Positions 62,000-64,000 of a DNA stretch of 64,000 nucleotides are shown here, in pieces. The notes below the pieces were generated by a model that was not told the DNA's origin, made no database searches, and saw only the letters and a list, made by a program, of their open reading frames with translations. The stretch covers positions 3,162,001 to 3,226,000 of the forward strand of contig OZ240676.1 of NCBI GenBank assembly GCA_965198895.1, in the 5' to 3' direction. The stretch's first letter is position 1; every line of letters starts with the position of its first letter. Made by a program: the position numbers and the translations under genes. This stretch comes from LMUY01 sp965198895. Lineage in GTDB: Bacteria; Pseudomonadota; Alphaproteobacteria; Acetobacterales; Acetobacteraceae.

Positions 62000-63192
62000 G
62001 CCCACTCCTCAGGTTGGAACGCCGGGCCGAACGGCAGCACGGCGCGCGCGGCCCCGATCGGACGGCCTTCCTTGATCAGCTTCAGATACCAGGTGGAATC
62101 GCCGGTCTCGCCGTAGAGCATGGCACCCACCAGCCGGTCGTCGCGGATCAGGAAACGGCGGTATTGCCCCGTTTCCGCGTCGTCCAGCACGATTGGGTCG
62201 GCGCCGTCGATCTCGCCGGCTGACCAAACGCCCGCCCCCGCCACTTTCAGCGCCGTCGCGTCGGACACCGGCATGTAGCAGGCATCCGACTGGCCCAAGA
62301 TGTTGGCGGCCGCGACCTCCGCCTGCGCGAACGAGGGCGCGACCAGGCCGACGGTCTGCCCGGCATGTTCGGCGCACTCGCCGATGGCCCAGATGGCCGG
62401 GTCGGCGGTGCGCATGCCGTCATCCACCAGCACGCCGCGATTCACCGGCAGCCCGGCGGCGCGGGCCAGTTCGGCGTGCGGGCGGATGCCGACCGCCATC
62501 ACCACGATCTTGGCCGGGACCCGGCGGCCATCGGCCAGCAGCACGGCGTCCGGCTCGATGGCGACCGTCTTGGCCTCGGTGATCACGGCGATGCCCTGGT
62601 CCGCCAATCGCCGCTGCAGCAGGGCGGCGGCGCCGTGGTCGAGTTGGCGGTCCATCAGCCGGTCCGTCGCGTGCAGCACCGTCGGACGCATGCCACGGCG
62701 CGCAAGGCCAGCGGCGGCCTCGAGCCCCAGCAGCCCGCCTCCGATCACCACCGCGTCGCCCCCGGTGGCGGCGTGGGCGATCATCTGCTGCACGTCGGCG
62801 AGCGTGCGATACATCAGCACGTGCGGCGCATCGGCACCGGGAAAGGGCAGGCGAACCGGGTTGGCGCCGGTGGCCAGCACCAGGCAGTCGTACGGAATGC
62901 GCTCGCCACTCTCGAGCACCACCTCGTGCGCGTCACGATCCAGTCCGGCCACCCGCGTGTCCGGCCGCCAGGTGATGCGGTTGGTTTCGAGATGCTCGGG
63001 ATGGTGGGTGATCAGGCCGTGTTCGTCCAGATCACCGGCGAGAAACAGGCTGAGGGCCACGCGGTTGTAGGGATGCGCCGGCTCCGCCCCGATCAAGGTG
63101 ATTTCCGCCCCGCCGGTCGCCAGGTGATCGGCACACCGCGCTCCGGCAGGACCGGCGCCCACGATCACGACGCGAAGGGGAGAGAGTGCCAT
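61996..63192 (-). CDS. NirB-like FAD/NAD(P)H oxidoreductase
   Basis: 398 residues. FAD-binding VVIVGAGPAGARCADHL at the N-terminus and NAD(P)-binding VVIGGGLLGLEAAAGLARRG in the middle, then WAIGECAEH, correspond to the first module of NirB/NasB or to rubredoxin reductases. The Fe-S and siroheme parts of NirB are absent, so it is a stand-alone reductase that may feed nasA. It starts the nas operon. A TATAAT box ends 7 bases before the ATG. Confidence 0.88.
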   Translation of the reverse strand: MALSPLRVVIVGAGPAGARCADHLATGGAEITLIGAEPAHPYNRVALSLFLAGDLDEHGLITHHPEHLETNRITWRPDTRVAGLDRDAHEVVLESGERIPYDCLVLATGANPVRLPFPGADAPHVLMYRTLADVQQMIAHAATGGDAVVIGGGLLGLEAAAGLARRGMRPTVLHATDRLMDRQLDHGAAALLQRRLADQGIAVITEAKTVAIEPDAVLLADGRRVPAKIVVMAVGIRPHAELARAAGLPVNRGVLVDDGMRTADPAIWAIGECAEHAGQTVGLVAPSFAQAEVAAANILGQSDACYMPVSDATALKVAGAGVWSAGEIDGADPIVLDDAETGQYRRFLIRDDRLVGAMLYGETGDSTWYLKLIKEGRPIGAARAVLPFGPAFQPEEWA

Positions 63193-63199
63193 GTGGGCA

Positions 63200-63228
63200 A
63201 TTATAGCGGCCCAACCGGCGTGGTAAAA
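63200..63228 (-). promoter_or_regulatory. Promoter candidate for the nas operon, possibly leaderless
   Basis: On the minus strand: TTTTAC (63228-63223), 17-base spacer, TATAAT (63205-63200). Transcription would start about where the ATG at 63192 lies, and no RBS is seen there. No clear sigma54 site was found in the 107-bp gap. Confidence 0.5.
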
Positions 63229-63299
63229 CCTTGGACGCCAAGCTTGATGCCGTTTCAGCGTCCATATGGCGCGCGATCAGTCAGTAGCGTGACAAGTGC

Positions 63300-64000
63300 C
63301 TATGGAATGAGCAAAGAGCGTCCCGTCATCTGCTCCGGCTGCGCCAGGCCCATCAGGTCCAGCATGGTGGGGGCGAGGTCCGCCAGCCGGCCATCGCGCA
63401 GCTTGCGTCCGCCGGCGCCGGCGAGGAACACGGGAACGCGGTTGGTGGTATGTGCGGTGTGCGGCGCGCCGGTGACCGGGTCGCGCATCAGCTCCGCATT
63501 CCCGTGGTCCGCCGTGACAAGCAGGGCGCCCCCGGCGTCGGCCACCGCGGCGGCGATGGCGCCCAGGCCGGTGTCCACCGCCTCCACCGCGGCGATCGCG
63601 GCCGGCAGGCTGCCGGTGTGGCCCACCATGTCGGGGTTGGCGAAGTTCAGGATCAGCATGTCGAAGCGGCCCGAGCGGATGGCGTCGACGGCTTTCTGCG
63701 TCAGTTCGGGGGCGCTCATTTCGGGTTGCAGATCGTAGGTGGCGACCTTGGGGGAGGGGACCAGCACCCGCTCCTCGCCCTCGAATGGCTGCTCCCGTCC
63801 GCCGTTCATGAAATAGGTGACGTGCGGGTATTTCTCCGTCTCCGCGAGGCGAAGCTGCCGTTTGCCCGCGGCGCTGACCGCCTCGCCGAGGATGCCGGCC
63901 ATGGAGTGCGGCGGGAAGATCGCCTGCATCAGCGGGGCGAGTTGGTCGCTGTAGCGCGTCATGCCGATGGCGGCGGCGAAGTGCGGCACGGTGCGCTCGA
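63300..64000 (-). CDS. gpmI: 2,3-bisphosphoglycerate-independent phosphoglycerate mutase, C-terminal part
   Basis: The frame runs off the right edge, leaving about 233 C-terminal residues. ILNFANPDMVGHTG and LLVTADHGNAELM are the metal-binding motifs of the alkaline phosphatase-like domain of GpmI, and RTVPHFAAAIGMTRY covers the end of the phosphotransferase insertion. It interconverts 3- and 2-phosphoglycerate in glycolysis. The N-terminal serine nucleophile lies outside the window. Confidence 0.93.
   Translation of the reverse strand, partial: ERTVPHFAAAIGMTRYSDQLAPLMQAIFPPHSMAGILGEAVSAAGKRQLRLAETEKYPHVTYFMNGGREQPFEGEERVLVPSPKVATYDLQPEMSAPELTQKAVDAIRSGRFDMLILNFANPDMVGHTGSLPAAIAAVEAVDTGLGAIAAAVADAGGALLVTADHGNAELMRDPVTGAPHTAHTTNRVPVFLAGAGGRKLRDGRLADLAPTMLDLMGLAQPEQMTGRSLLIP

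Noticed and set aside
60305..62116. 603-residue plus-strand open frame opposite nirA
   Set aside because: Reverse-frame shadow of nirA; no domain is seen.

Overview
The window is a stretch of GC-rich chromosome from an alphaproteobacterium, most likely a member of the Acetobacteraceae or a close relative in the Rhodospirillales. The pointers are FliX, MotE, a DUF6468-type flagellar protein, UPF0262, DUF983 and DUF2272 genes, an alphaproteobacterial DksA with a degenerate zinc finger, a recA promoter carrying a GAAC-N7-GAAC-type LexA box, and REP-like hairpins of kinds common in this group. This assignment is an inference from gene content; no rRNA or tRNA gene was seen.

Layout. 1-7.5 kb: end of a HAD hydrolase gene, the EF-P beta-lysylation set (epmA divergent from epmB-efp), an inositol monophosphatase, and a three-gene envelope unit (periplasmic OmpA-domain protein, MotA/ExbB-like channel, MotB-like protein with a long coiled coil). 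7.5-19.7 kb: housekeeping and small-molecule genes: a beta-lactamase-fold serine hydrolase, a cysteine synthase-like enzyme, a rhodanese, mgtC, DUF2272, mtnA, UPF0262, DUF983, prpD-prpC, a histone H1-like protein, otnK and a glycosyltransferase.

19.8-40.8 kb is a large flagellar region in several operons: flgF-flgG-flgA-flgH and flgI-flgJ-like-flgN-like on the minus strand, with fliX and dksA on the plus strand between them; then fliL-fliM-DUF6468-motE-(978-residue protein) on plus; then speD-speE, which interrupt the locus; then fliO-fliP on minus and flgB-flgC-fliE-fliQ-fliR-flhB plus a soluble CckA-like hybrid kinase on plus. Together these supply rod, P- and L-ring, part of the C-ring and most of the export gate. 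Filament, hook, flhA, fliF/G/N, fliI and canonical motAB are outside the window.

41-64 kb: SOS-regulated recA with a coupled cytidine deaminase-like gene and a DUF3072 gene; a phosphonate-type ABC importer (phnC-D-E-E) with a degraded second phnD; an MFS exporter, a GST, dsbB, coq7, an HNH protein, an esterase and gluQRS; a putrescine importer potF-potG-potH without potI; and an assimilatory nitrate operon (FAD oxidoreductase, nirA, CysJ-like Fe-S flavoprotein, nasA) ending near the 3' part of gpmI.

I did not find a clear new defence or mobile system. The most unusual items are the OmpA/MotA/MotB-like unit, the 16-bp hairpin that can hide the mgtC ribosome binding site right after the DUF2272 stop codon, two genes (speE and potG) with no ordinary start codon before their conserved N-termini, the promoter and palindromes ahead of the histone-like gene, the phnD relic, and the Fe-S reductase partner of nirA.
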